A stretch of DNA of 64,000 bases from Bufo bufo (lineage: Eukaryota > Chordata > Amphibia > Anura > Bufonidae): NCBI RefSeq assembly GCF_905171765.1, contig NC_053392.1, forward strand, positions 105,016,220 to 105,080,219. Direction: 5' to 3'. The position numbers and the translations under genes are program-made. Position 1 is the first letter of the stretch. Every line of letters starts with the position of its first letter. The notes below the pieces were generated by a model, which was given only the letters and a program-made list of their open reading frames with translations, did no database searches and was not told the DNA's origin. This document shows, piece after piece, positions 1 to 10,349 of the stretch.

Positions 1-539
1 GGGCCACCCTTGTGGTCATAAATGTTTATATGTGATGTTAAGTTGATGTTGTTTTCCTTTCATGTTTAATGCAGCTATGTTTTTCATGTATCTGGGTTCC
101 TGTGTGTGTATGTGTGTTTGCTGTGTCCATTTATGTATGGTGTGGACATCAGCTTGTGAGCATGGGATCCAGTCAGCAAGGCTGTGGCAGGTAGGTGTGA
201 ACTAGTGTAGTTCTCCTGCCATATCCATACGTCTGTTTATGTACCCCATCTCCTTGCAGCTTGGCCAGTGAGACTCCTGTTCCTCCGTATCCAGGAGGAA
301 CAGGTGGTCTTACTCTGCTCCTAGTTCAGGGCCACCCTGAGGGCTAGTAGGGACCCCAAGGTTCCGGAGTATGAGCCCTCCTACCATCAGGGTCGGCTCA
401 TACAGTTAGGAGTCGGGGTCAGAGTTAGGGACGTAATAGGACGTGACCTGCTCCCTAATTCTGTCATCCTGGTCGAGTAGCGACCATACGTCTTCTGGCA
501 TCGCACGGCTGAGGGTTTCCCCCATCCTCAGCCGTGACA
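1..539 (+). repeat. Solo-LTR-like repeat family A, copy 1 (3' part)
   Basis: This tract aligns by eye with 1549-2063 and 17103-18007. Shared landmarks are the opening GGGCCACCCTTGTGG, a GGAGGAACAGGT block, a GAGCCCTCCTACCATC block and a GCACGGCTGAGGG block. It ends in CCGTGACA, as does the complete copy at 17073-18007, whose TG...CA ends suggest a solo LTR. The 5' part lies outside the window. Small ORFs across it are not conserved between copies. Confidence 0.6.
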
Positions 540-1210
540 CCACCACAATGTCACACATTTTTGTAGCAGTCTCCAGTACTGGTGTCTTAACACCTACTGG
601 CTTGGCACATAGCGACTGCCGCCGGCTCACACCACAGTTCACGGCCTCTGAGGTTCCAGGGCACTGGTCAGCAACATGCCCAACCTCCAGGAACGTGCTC
701 ACTGTCACTTTGTCTGCTACACAAGCAATAACAGGAACGCTCTTACCTACTGACGTCACAGGCTCGGCACTCCTGGGAGATGAGGGTGCTCCAGGAACCT
801 CCCCACCAAGGTCATCAAGCTTCTACTGGATCTTGGGAACCTCCGGCCATTGGTTCCTGGTGCCACTATCACATGCAGACTCCTCAAGGTAGTGGTTGCC
901 ATGGGAACAGGGCTGGCGCCACCTGTAAGGCGACCTAGGCAGCCGACTGGTTATGGCCGTGACTCCTTTACCGCATGCGGTTGCCTGCGGTCTGGTTTAG
1001 TTGTTCAACCACAGGTGAGGGCCGCTAGTGTGTAGCCTCACTTGTGGTTGCCGCGGGCAACAAGTAGTTGGGTATTGTCGCAGTAGAGCAGCCTGAGCTG
1101 GTGCTAGGCAGCTTGCGGCAATGTTCATGCGGTTGCACCTAGCAACCTTTCTGTTAGGTGTGTGTGTGTATGTTATGCACTTTGTATGTCTGGTGTGCAC
1201 TAGGTTTATG
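540..1210. other. Unassigned spacer between repeat A copies
   Basis: No gene or RNA is recognisable. The tract is moderately GC-rich with scattered GTTGCC/GGCAAC words. If the flanking family A copies are the two LTRs of one element, this would be a short internal region, but I see no primer-binding site or protein domain to support that. Confidence 0.4.
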
Positions 1211-2063
1211 TTAGGTGTGCACTGTGACACTTCCCTTCACTGTGGCTGCCCGTGGCAACGTTTGGTATGTGTACATGTGGTGGCAGTGTCTCGGCCTTCT
1301 GGCTGACTCCCAGGACATGGTTGCCACCCATGTCGTTGCCTGCGGTAACAGCTACAGTGTGATGTGCATTTGGACACTTCCCCTTTAAGTGCTTTCACTC
1401 CCTGTTAGTGTTGGAAGGGTTAATTCCCTCTCCTGTGTGTGGGTGTGGCCACTTCGGGCTTTAAAGCCTCTTTGGAGATCTGAAGCTGAGGGGTTCTTCA
1501 GCCATGCTTTGCTGGAGAAACCCTCCTGGTATTTCCATCTGCCAGTGGGGGCCACCCTTGTGGTCATAAACAAATTGTTATGTATTGTTTATACACGATG
1601 TTATGAGGATGTGTTTGTGTGTCATGTCTATTTTTTGCAGTGTATGGTTTCCTGGTGTCCTGTGTGGTGTGTGTGCTCTGTCGTTTGTGTTTGTGGACAG
1701 CAGCACTGATACTTGGGTCCCAGGCCCTGTGTCTGTGGCAGGTGGGTGTTAGTACTAGTTGCACTTACCTGCCATTGCCATATGCCTGTTTCCGTTTCCC
1801 CTGTCTTTATAGTTTGGCCATCTTTAGACTCCTATTTCTCCATGTCCAGGAGGAACAGGTAGTCTACCCAGCTCCTAGCGTAGGAACCGGCGGAGGGCAA
1901 GTAGGGACCCGAGGTTCCAGAGCATGAGTCCTCCTACCTTCAAGGTCGGCTCATGTCGCTAGGAGTTAGGGTCAGATTAGGGAGGCAATAGGCGGTGACC
2001 TGCTCCCTAGTTCTGTGGTTCTGGCCAAGACGTGACCATCCTCTGTCATCGCACGGCTGAGGG
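1211..2063 (+). repeat. Solo-LTR-like repeat family A, copy 2 (3' truncated)
   Basis: This is a diverged copy of the repeat at 1-539 and 17073-18007. It breaks off after GCACGGCTGAGGG at 2063, where the other copies continue to a GTGACA end. The break coincides with the left edge of the hAT transposon. The 5' edge is approximate and was placed by similarity to the start of the copy at 17073. Confidence 0.55.
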
Positions 2064-2340
2064 TAGAGAATCAGGCTTCATGTCATAGCAGAGAATCAGG
2101 CTTCAAGTCATAGCAGAGAATCAGGCTTCATGTCACCCAACACTGGAACAGGCCATTGTCAGATATTTTTAGGCCCCGGCACCCAGACAGAGGAGAGAGG
2201 TCCCATAGCAGAGAATCAGGCTTCATGTCATAGCAGAGAATCATGCTTCATGTCACCCAACACTGGAACAGGCCACTGTCAGATATTTTTAGGCCCCGGC
2301 ACCCAGACAGAGGAGAAGTTCATTCAACTTTGGGTTGCCC
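2064..2340 (-). repeat. hAT 3' subterminal tandem repeats
   Basis: The short unit CAGAGAATCAGGCTTCA recurs five times between 2066 and 2254. A block of roughly 115 bp carrying CACTGGAACAGGCCA and GGCCCCGGCACCCAGACAG occurs twice, near 2115-2205 and 2232-2320. Subterminal repeats of this kind are typical transposase-binding regions in hAT elements; that role is inferred here. Confidence 0.6.
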
Positions 2341-2438
2341 CGCCATATAATGGTAAAATGAAAAAAAAAAAAAGGATTGAATGAGGAAGTGCCCTGGAGT
2401 ACAATAATATATGGTTAAGGGGAGGTAGTTATAAATGT

Positions 2439-5215
2439 CTAATCTGCACAAGGGATGGACAGGTCCTGTGGGATCCATGCTTGGTTAATTTTTATGAACG
2501 TCAGCTTGTCCACATTGGCTGTAGACAGGCGGCTGCGTTTGTCTGTAATGACGCCCCCTGCCGTGCTGAATACACGTTCAGACAAAACTCTGGCCGCCGG
2601 GCAGGCCAGCACCTCCAAGGCATAAAAGGCTAGCTCTGGCCACGTGGACAATTTGGAGACCCAGAAGTTGAATGGGGCCGAACCATCAGTCAGTACGTGG
2701 AGGGGTGTGCACAGGTACTGTTCCACCATGTTAGTGAAATGTTGCCTCCTGCTAACACGTTCCGTATCAGGTGGTGGTGCAGTTAGCTGTGGCGTGGTGA
2801 CAAAACTTTTCCACATCTCTGCCATGCTAACCCTGCCCTCAGAGGAGCTGGCCGTGACACAGCTGCGTTGGCGACCTCTTGCTCCTCCTCTGCCTTCGCC
2901 TTGGGCTTCCACTTGTTCCCCTGTGACATTTGGGAATGCTCTCAGTAGCGCGTCTACCAATGTGCGCTTGTACTCGCGCATCTTCCTATCACGCTCCAGT
3001 GCATGAAGTAAGGTGGGCACATTGTCTTTGTTCCGGGGATCCAGCAGGGTGGCAACCCAGTATTCCGCACACGTTAAAATGTGGGCAACTCTGCTGTCGT
3101 TGCGCAGGCACTGCAGCATGTAGTCGCTCATGTGTGCCAGGCTGCCCAGAGGTAAGGACAAGCTGTCCTCTGTGGGAGGCGTATCGTCATCGTCCTGCGT
3201 TTCCCCCCAGCCACGCACCAGTGATGGGCCCGAGCTGCGTTCGGTGCCACCCCGCTGTGAACATGCTTCATCCTCATCATCCTCGTCCTCCAGTAGTGGG
3301 CCTTGTCTGGCCACATTTGTACCTGGCCTCTGCTGTTGCAAAAAACCTCCCTCTGAGTCACTTCGAAGAGACTGGCCTGAAAGTGCTAAAAATGACTCCT
3401 CCTCCTGGGCCACCTCCTCTTCCATCATCGCCCTAAGTGTTTTCTCAAGGAGACATAGAAGTGGTATTGTAACACTGATAACGGCGTCATCGCCACTGGC
3501 CATGTTGGTGGAGTACTTGAAACAGCGCAACAGGGCACACAGGTCTCGCATGGAGGCCCAGTCATTGGTGGTGAAGTGGTGCTGTTCCGCATTGTGACTG
3601 ACCCGTGCGTGCTGCAGCTGAAACTCCACTATGGCCTGCTGCTGTTCGCACAGTCTGTCCAGCATATGCAAGGTGGAGTTCCACCTGGTGGGCACGTTGC
3701 ATATGAGGCGGTGAGCGGGAAGGCCGAAGTTACGCTGTAGCGCAGACAGGCGAGCAGCGGCAGGATGTGAACGCCGGAAGCGCGCACAGACGGCCCTCAC
3801 TTTATGCAGCAGCTCTGACATGTCGGGGTAGTTGTGAATGAACTTCCGCACCACCAAATTCAGCACATGCGCCAGGCAAGGGATGTGAGTCAAACCGGCT
3901 AGTCCCAGAGCTGCAACGAGATTTCGCCCATTATCGCACGCCACCAGGCCGGGCTTGAGGCTCACTGGCAGCAACCACTCGTCGGTCTGTTGTTCTATAC
4001 CCCGCCACAACTCCTGTGCGGTGTGGGGCCTGTCCCCCAAACATGTGAGTTTCAGAATGGCCTGCTGACGTTTACCCCGGGCTGTGCTGAAGTTGGTGGT
4101 GAAGGTGTGTGGCTGACTGGATGAGCAGGTGGAACAAGAGGAGGAGGAAGCTGAGTAGGAGGAGGAGGAGACAGGAGGCAAAGAATGTTGCCCTGCGATC
4201 CTTGGCGGCGGAAGGACGTGCGCCAAACAGCTCTCCGCCTGGGGCCCAGCCGCCACTACATTTACCCAGTGTGCAGTTAGGGAGATATAGCGTCCCTGGC
4301 CGTGCTTACTGGTCCACGTATCTGTGGTTAGGTGGACCTTGCCACAGTTGGCGTTGCGCAGTGCACACTTGATTTTATCGGATACTTGCTTGTGCAGGGA
4401 AGGCACGGCTCTCTTGGAGAAGTAGTGGCGGCTGGGAACAACATACTGTGGGACAGCAAGCGACATGAGCTGTTTGAAGCTGTCTGTGTCCACCAGCCTG
4501 AATGACAGCATTTCATAGGCCAGTAGTTTAGAAATGCTGGCATTCAGGGCAAGGGATCGAGGTTGGCTAGGTGGGAATTTACGCTTTCTCTCAAATGTTT
4601 GTGAGATGGAGAGCTGAACGCTGCGGTGTGACATGGTTGAGATGCTTGGTGACGGAGGTGGTGGTGTTGGTGGTACATCCTCTGTTTGCTGGGCGGCAGG
4701 TGCCAACGTTCCTCCAGAGGCGGAGGAAGAGGCCGAGGCAGCAGCAGAAGAGGTAGCAGGGGGAGCCTGAGTGAGTTCCTTGTTTTTAAGGTGTTTACTC
4801 CACTGCAGTTCATGCTTTGCATGCAGCTGCCTGGTCATGCAGGTTGTGCTAAGGTTCAGAACGTTAATGCCTCGCTTCAGGCTCTGATGGCACAGCGTGC
4901 AAACCACTCGGGTCTTGTCGTCAGCACATTGTTTGAAGAAGTGCCACGCCAGGGAACTCATTGAAGCTGCCTTTGGGGTGCTCGGTCCCAGATGGCAGTG
5001 GCCAGTAGCAGGCGGACTCTCTTGGCGGCGGGTGTTCTGCTTTTGCCCACTGCTCCCTCTTTTGCTACGCTGTTGGCTCGGTCTCACCACTGCCTCTTCG
5101 TCCGAACTCTGAAAGTCAGTGGCACGACCTTCATTCCATGTGGGGTCTAGGACCTCATCGTCCCCTGCATCGTCTTCCACCCAGTCGTCCTCCCTGACCT
5201 CCTGTTCAGTCTGCA
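2439..5215 (-). CDS. hAT transposase, C-terminal 924 codons (gene split by insertion)
   Basis: This is the main body of a BED-finger hAT transposase, which would cut and paste the host hAT element. Residues below count from the ATG created at the LTR junction (5216). After an acidic stretch comes a BED-type zinc finger at about 88-139 (C106, C109, H132, H135). A Ser/Pro-rich linker follows, then the RNase-H-like core with D299 in TDTWT, D428 in CDNGRN and the CLAH motif at 447-450. The C-terminal hAT dimerisation region contains E880 in SERVFSTAG. All three presumed catalytic acids are present and there is no internal stop. The true start lies upstream in the pieces at 9894-10238 and 15153-15392, so the junction ATG is accidental. 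The lineage resembles ZBED/hAT-Ac. Confidence 0.93.
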
Positions 5216-6230
5216 TGCAGCGTACTCAAGTTGTGTGTAGAAAGGTGTCCCTGGGTGTAGTAGTGCAATAGACACTAACCTGAGACGGCTGACTCTCTGC
5301 ATAGGCAGGTGATGGTAGGGAAATGTTCGTGACGCCAGTGCCAATTAAACGGTGGCACGCCGTTTGCTGATAGCAGGAATAACTGAGGAACCACGTGATA
5401 TTAAAACAAAACTCCAACTTTAGTAGTTTCCATATAGAGACATTAACGGAAGCACAGTTCCTTTGCATACAGTTGATTTTTCAATACGGTCGATGCAGGC
5501 AATACAGATTAAGCAAGGTGACTTCAGAGTGTGAAACACAGGACTTGCAGTACAGGAGCTTGCACTCTATTCCTGACTGATCCTGGGACATAGAAAATCT
5601 TCTCCAATGCCCAATACCTTAACTCTGGCGTATATCCTTGGTTCTCTCTTTATAAAGTACCTCCTCTGTTATCTTGAGTACCTCTTGCTTTCCTTGACAT
5701 GCCTCTGTCTCTCCCTCAGCTTCCTCAGGCTCTTTAACTGAGGTATTCCTGTTTCGGCATATGGGAATTCAGGAGGGGAACCTTCTCCTAGAATCTGGAA
5801 CCCGGTTACAGGGACTGCAAAACCCTCTCCTGGACCGCAGGCTTCAGGCCTGGACTTGTCTCTGACATGGTCTAGACTCAACTCCAGACTCAACTCCAGA
5901 CTCAACTCCAGACTCAACTGCAGACTCAACTGCAGACTCAACTGCAGACTCAACTGCAGACTCAACTGCAGACTCAACTCCCCTTCCTTTCCCTGTCTGG
6001 GCCTTATATAAACTAGGGCTCCCTAGCTCCCTCTAGTGACTAAGAGCTGGAATGACACCCCTAGCAGGCCTGTACATGCAAGTTTCACAGTAACAGGGAA
6101 ATACATAGCATTACATTATATGACAATTTATAAAGATGACATATACCAACTTCCCAATAATTAAGGAGGGACGACAGCACACCAAGTGACACTTTTGTAG
6201 TGACGGGCATTACAGTCCCCGTACACTACA
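5216..6230 (-). repeat. 3' LTR of cold-shock LTR element
   Basis: This 1015-bp LTR is nearly identical to 8899-9889. Near 5878-5980 it contains a 12-bp minisatellite (CTCAACTCCAGA / CTCAACTGCAGA). It has two more units than the other LTR, which accounts for the 24-bp length difference. Apparent repetitive ORFs over this array are artefacts. A short purine run just outside (6231-6238 on the minus strand) is a weak polypurine-tract candidate. Confidence 0.88.
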
Positions 6231-7020
6231 TACCCCACTGCTTTAAGCTGAGTACGACCTCGTACTCCATCAGGGCTCGCCCAACTGGAATCTCTACCTG
6301 AAACAGAAAAAAGAGACATGCAGGCATACATACATGTAATTCATCTGCATTTACATTCATATCAGGTCCAATTTGCAAAGGTGAAGGGTGATGACAAGGG
6401 GCGTCGTTCTCTTCTCTCAGGATAGTGAATGGAACTGGGGCGCTGACCTGGCACAGCGTAACATTATAACCAGGATAGTCCATGACAATGAATAAGTCCA
6501 TAATAGAACAGCAAAATAGATAAAACAGTATAACAGTTCTTGGAGGCTCAAAGAACAAACATGAGTCCGTACCCAGGTTATTTTCCTAATAAATCACAGA
6601 GGCTCTCGTGCGGTGGAGTCCATCTCTGGGCACATTTCCTTTTAAAAGAGCAAAAATCTCAGAGGCTCAGGTTCTTTTGAGTCTGTCTCCGGGCACGGTT
6701 CCTTAGTATCAAGTTGCACAATAAAATGACAGCAAAGACAAGTGCTGTAATACCCCTGATCAACCTGAAAAGGGGGATAAGGGTAAAAGGTGCAACTCAG
6801 GAACAGGCACAACTTGGCGTGGGATAGCAAAAGCAGGCAGGAGGTCCTGGAAACAAACTTGGCTTTGTTGACTTTAATACTTCAGTGGTCAACACCCACC
6901 ACTGAGCCGTGGATAAACTGGCAGCAGCAACAAACAACCAGGGAACATAGGACTCCTGTCCTGGAAGGGTTAACAGCATTTTTCGTTGGTGCAATAAATC
7001 AAAGGGCCTAGCAGGCTGAT
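6231..7020 (-). other. 3' noncoding interior of cold-shock LTR element
   Basis: About 790 bp lie between the stop of the cold-shock ORF and the 3' LTR. I see no conserved domain in any frame. Small ORFs here show no retroviral motif. It may be residue from deleted pol or a packaging/untranslated region. Confidence 0.5.
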
Positions 7021-8613
7021 TCACAGGGGTATGTCATCATTACCCGGCTCTGCTAGCAAGTACGGCCTGTAGTAGTCCTCTACAGGAGGATGTGCCCACA
7101 TAACGGTGTTAGGGGGAAGCTGCAACGTGAAGGGACCCCTAATAGGTATTGGCCCCATGGGCCTAGGGGTAAACCTTTGGGTGGACCGTACCGGTCCCGG
7201 CATGATAATTGTGAGATGAAGTGGAGTGGATACCGCCGCCGCAAGCGGTTCGGTGGGCTCTGTGCAGCAATTCACAGCAACAGGGGATCTTCTTTGGGGC
7301 ACTGGCGGAGCGGTGGCAGCAGAAGGTAGTCTACGGGTGGTGACAGGCACCCTTACCTCGTCCTTCTTCGGCGGCGTCTGGATCCTGGCGGTCGCGATCT
7401 TGCGCAGCTCCCGCAACTTCTCCTCCAGCCGGACAATCTGCTCACCGATGCTCTCCGTGTCAGAGTCGCGGTCCTCTGCTGGCGCCGCCGGCGCAGGTAC
7501 TGTCACCGATGGCATGGACTCGGCCTCTGCAGGTTCTGGTGATGCATCGGGTCTCCGACCCCTCCGGATGTTCTCAAAGGTATTTCGAAGTCCCTTTAGA
7601 TTTTCCATCTCTTGCATGGTCTTCTCCCGACGAGGCAGCTCGGGGGAAGGGTAAGGGCTCACCCATTTTTCCAACACGGTTGGCTGCCAGAAGACGTTAG
7701 GCCCAATGAAGGAGCTCCGCTCCTGGAAGGCGTGATGGGCCGGCTCTGGAGAGCGTTCCGGTTCCCGCTCGCAGCCAGAGTAGTCTTCTTCTTCTGCCTC
7801 CCAGTCCTCAGGTTCTCGCTTGGGGCGGGTCACGGCAGTGGCATAAGGGCCTCTCAGGCTCTCTGCAGGGGTGAACTCCACTTCCTCTCCCTCGCGGAGG
7901 CTGTGCTGATAGGAAGGGAGGTAGTCTCTCTTGACAGACCTTCTATTAACATATAAGTCTCTGCCAGTCAGGTAATCTTGTATGAACCCGTAGCCACGGG
8001 TTTTGTCAAAGGACACCACCACTCCCTTTCTCCTTTCCAGGCGGGGTTGGGTGTTGGTGTGTCTTTCATGGATTGTCTTGGTCAACTCTTCATAATAGAT
8101 CTTGGTCTTTGTATTCCGCTTTATAGCGGCCTCCCGGATCTCTGCCATAAGTGACGACCACTTGAAAGAGGGTTGAAAGAAGTCTTTCCATGAGCCATAG
8201 CAGGGCTCTGGTTCTTTCTCCCATGGGCGGCAGGCGGGTTTCTCCGGTCCCGGAGAGTAGGTCGGTGGAGCCTCCTCTGGCTCTACACTAATATCATACA
8301 TTTTTGGGATCTCAGGCGCGGACGCTGCAGCAACGCTCTGTTCACTTTCCAACATGCTCGATCCTTCTCTGGAGAGCGATAGGGTCGCGTCAATTAAATC
8401 AGCCAGCTCCTCCCCTCGCACTGGGAGGCCGCCCCCCAGGTATTCCAGTATATGGAAGGCGGTGTCCATGCTGGTAGACATGCAAATGTCCAGATAAGCA
8501 GTGGCGCCTGACCTTGAACTCCTTCCCGCTATTTCCTCAGAAAGGCGCCAATTTTTCCCGCCTTTTCGGGACGAAGATGACGCAGCAGTAAATTCAGCAA
8601 GCTCAGCGGCCAT
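7021..8613 (-). CDS. Gag-position protein with Y-box-type cold-shock domain
   Basis: The frame is open from 8751, giving 576 residues if read from there. The start chosen is the ATG at 8613 (MAAELAEF), leaving 530 residues. In 576-residue numbering, a PPTY motif of the PPxY late-domain class sits at 162-165. A cold-shock domain spans about 242-309: GVVVSFDKTRGYGFIQD supplies RNP1 (RGYGFI), DLYVNRRSV is the RNP2 equivalent, and SLREGEEVEF closes the barrel. The loop length between RNP2 and the last strands fits the animal Y-box class better than the shorter bacterial or Lin28 type. A short coiled coil (about 432-453) and Pro-rich tail follow. There is no CCHC knuckle, protease or reverse transcriptase. 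The likely role is binding element RNA in a Gag-like particle, inferred from domain and position. Codons look selected, with no stop or frameshift. Confidence 0.8.
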   Translation of the reverse strand: MAAELAEFTAASSSSRKGGKNWRLSEEIAGRSSRSGATAYLDICMSTSMDTAFHILEYLGGGLPVRGEELADLIDATLSLSREGSSMLESEQSVAAASAPEIPKMYDISVEPEEAPPTYSPGPEKPACRPWEKEPEPCYGSWKDFFQPSFKWSSLMAEIREAAIKRNTKTKIYYEELTKTIHERHTNTQPRLERRKGVVVSFDKTRGYGFIQDYLTGRDLYVNRRSVKRDYLPSYQHSLREGEEVEFTPAESLRGPYATAVTRPKREPEDWEAEEEDYSGCEREPERSPEPAHHAFQERSSFIGPNVFWQPTVLEKWVSPYPSPELPRREKTMQEMENLKGLRNTFENIRRGRRPDASPEPAEAESMPSVTVPAPAAPAEDRDSDTESIGEQIVRLEEKLRELRKIATARIQTPPKKDEVRVPVTTRRLPSAATAPPVPQRRSPVAVNCCTEPTEPLAAAVSTPLHLTIIMPGPVRSTQRFTPRPMGPIPIRGPFTLQLPPNTVMWAHPPVEDYYRPYLLAEPGNDDIPL

Positions 8614-8871
8614 CTTTAGCAAGAAACGCTGTCTATTCACTGACAGCAAGCAGGATGATGAAAAGTCCACAAAACCACACTCCGATGTGGCGATTTCCTT
8701 CCTCTTGGTAGCGCAACACTGCACAGCGCTTTTTAGAGGTTTTAGGACCACTTTTGGTATGATTTTCAGTTCACAAAGTCCACTTTAAATAAACAGGCAA
8801 TTTGTCACTTTGGTCACAGGGCAACTGTATAAGGCACAAAGTTCACGCTTCTTGCACTAGAAAGCGTGCGA

Positions 8872-8889
8872 ATCCTGTTCGTGATGCCA
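8872..8889 (-). other. Candidate primer-binding site
   Basis: On the minus strand, nine bases inside the 5' LTR edge, lies TGGCATCACGAACAGGAT. It begins with TGG, the complement of a tRNA CCA end, and continues into GGATTCGCAC, which resembles the complement of a T-arm. This is the expected place and polarity for reverse-transcription priming. I cannot assign the tRNA species. Confidence 0.5.
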
Positions 8890-8898
8890 AAAGAGAGG

Positions 8899-9889
8899 TG
8901 CAGCGTACTCAAGTTGTGTGTAGAAAGGTGTCCCTGGGTGTAGTAGTGCAATAGACACTAACCTGAGACGGCTGACTCTCTGCATAGGCAGGTGATGGTA
9001 GGAAAATGTTCGTGACGCCAGTGCCAATTAAACGGTGGCACGCCGTTTGCTGATAGCAGGAATAACTGAGGAACCACGTGATATTAAAACAAAACTCCAA
9101 CTTTAGTAGTTTCCATATAGAGACATTAACGGAAGCACAGTTCCTTTGCATACAGTTGATTTTTCAATACGGTCGATGCAGGCAATACAGATTAAGCAAG
9201 GTGACTTCAGAGTGTGAAACACAGGACTTGCAGTACAGGAGCTTGCACTCTATTCCTGACTGATCCTGGGACATAGAAAATCTTCTCCAAGGCCCAATAC
9301 CTTAACTCTGGCGTATATCCTTGGTTCTCTCTTTATAAAGTACCTCCTCTGTTATCTTGAGTACCTCTTGCTTTCCTTGACATGCCTCTGTCTCTCCCTC
9401 AGCTTCCTCAGGCTCTTTAACTGAGGTATTCCTGTTTCGGCATATGGGAATTCAGGAGGGGAACCTTCTCCTAGAATCTGGAACCCGGTTACAGGGACTG
9501 CAAAACCCTCTCCTGGACCGCAGGCTTCAGGCCTGGACTTGTCTCTGACATGGTCTAGACTCAACTCCAGACTCAACTCCAGACTCAACTGCAGACTCAA
9601 CTGCAGACTCAACTGCAGACTCAACTGCAGACTCAACTCCCCTTCCTTTCCCTGTCTGGGCCTTATATAAACTAGGGCTCCCTAGCTCCCTCTAGTGACT
9701 AAGAGCTGGAATGACACCCCTAGCAGGCCTGTACATGCAAGTTTCACAGTAACAGGGAAAAACATAGCATTACATTATATGACAATTTATAAAGATGACA
9801 TATACCAACTTCCCCATAATTAAGGAGGGACGACAGCACACCAAGTGACACTTTTGTAGTGACGGGCATTACAGTCCCCGTACACTACA
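8899..9889 (-). repeat. 5' LTR of cold-shock LTR element
   Basis: This 991-bp LTR matches 5216-6230 apart from four substitutions seen (near 9004, 9286, 9757 and 9814) and two fewer 12-bp units. On the minus strand it would drive the element toward lower coordinates. It is followed directly by the TGCA target duplication at 9890-9893. Confidence 0.88.
9663..9670 (-). promoter_or_regulatory. TATA-like box in 5' LTR
   Basis: TTATATAA lies within the 5' LTR, with a matching copy at 6004-6011 in the other LTR. It sits upstream (minus strand) of the repeated 12-bp array, where a U3 core promoter is expected. A second TATAAA-like string is near 9333-9338, so the real start site is uncertain. Confidence 0.35.
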
Positions 9890-9893
9890 TGCA

Positions 9894-10238
9894 CACTGCA
9901 GAAAGACGCAGCAGTTGGCACCTGTGTTTCATCATCAGAGACGTGCTGAGGTGGGTTTCCCATGTCCTCATCATCAGGAAACATAAGTGGTTGTGTGTCA
10001 GTGCATTCTATGTCTTCCACCGCTGGGGAAGGGCTAGGTGGGTGCCCTTGGGAAACCCTGCCAGCAGAGTCTTCAAATAGCATAAGAGACTGCTGCATGA
10101 CTTGAGGCTCAGACAGTTTCCCTGATATGCATGGGGGTGATGTGACAGACTGATGGGCTTGGTTTTCAGGCGCCATCTGTGCGCTTTCTGCAGAAGACTG
10201 GGTGGGAGATAATGTGAACGTGCTGGATCCACTGTCGG
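9894..10238 (-). CDS. hAT transposase, middle piece
   Basis: This is an acidic, proline-rich stretch of about 113 codons with strings such as DIECTDTQPLMFPDDED. It lies between the two insertion points in the hAT gene. When one copy of the TGCA duplication and the LTR element are disregarded, its reading frame runs directly into the piece ending at 5215. When one copy of ACTGTCGG and the MITE are disregarded, it runs in frame from the piece at 15153-15392. It has no stop codon. Such acidic regions N-terminal to the BED finger occur in related transposases; no separate function is claimed. Confidence 0.8.
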
Positions 10239-10349
10239 CAGTGGCGTAGGGATCGCCATAGCAGCCATAGCAATGGCTATGGGGCCCTACGCCACTGGGG
10301 GCCCGCCGCCGACGGAGGATTAAAAAAGAGGGACAGGGGGAGGGGCTGT

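Larger units (their letters stand above)
5216..9889 (-). mobile_element. Non-autonomous LTR retroelement carrying a cold-shock-domain ORF
   Basis: Two direct repeats (5216-6230 and 8899-9889), each starting TGCAGCGTAC and ending CACTACA, bound a 2668-bp interior. A 4-bp duplication TGCA (5212-5215 and 9890-9893) marks insertion into the hAT transposase gene. The interior has a tRNA-complementary primer site next to the right LTR and one long ORF with a cold-shock domain, but no recognisable protease, reverse transcriptase, integrase or envelope. It must therefore have been mobilised by proteins from another element. Only four substitutions plus a 24-bp length difference separate the LTRs by eye, so the insertion is recent. 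Confidence 0.85.

Noticed and set aside
2064..2070. TAGAGA as the hAT left terminus
   Set aside because: It matches the right terminus for only six bases and is better explained as a truncated subterminal CAGAGAATCAGG unit. No 8-bp duplication matches the right flank (CCCACTAC).
5669..5977. Repetitive LQLSLQLS ORF (and its twin at 9352-9636)
   Set aside because: Encoded by the 12-bp LTR minisatellite, whose unit length is a multiple of three.
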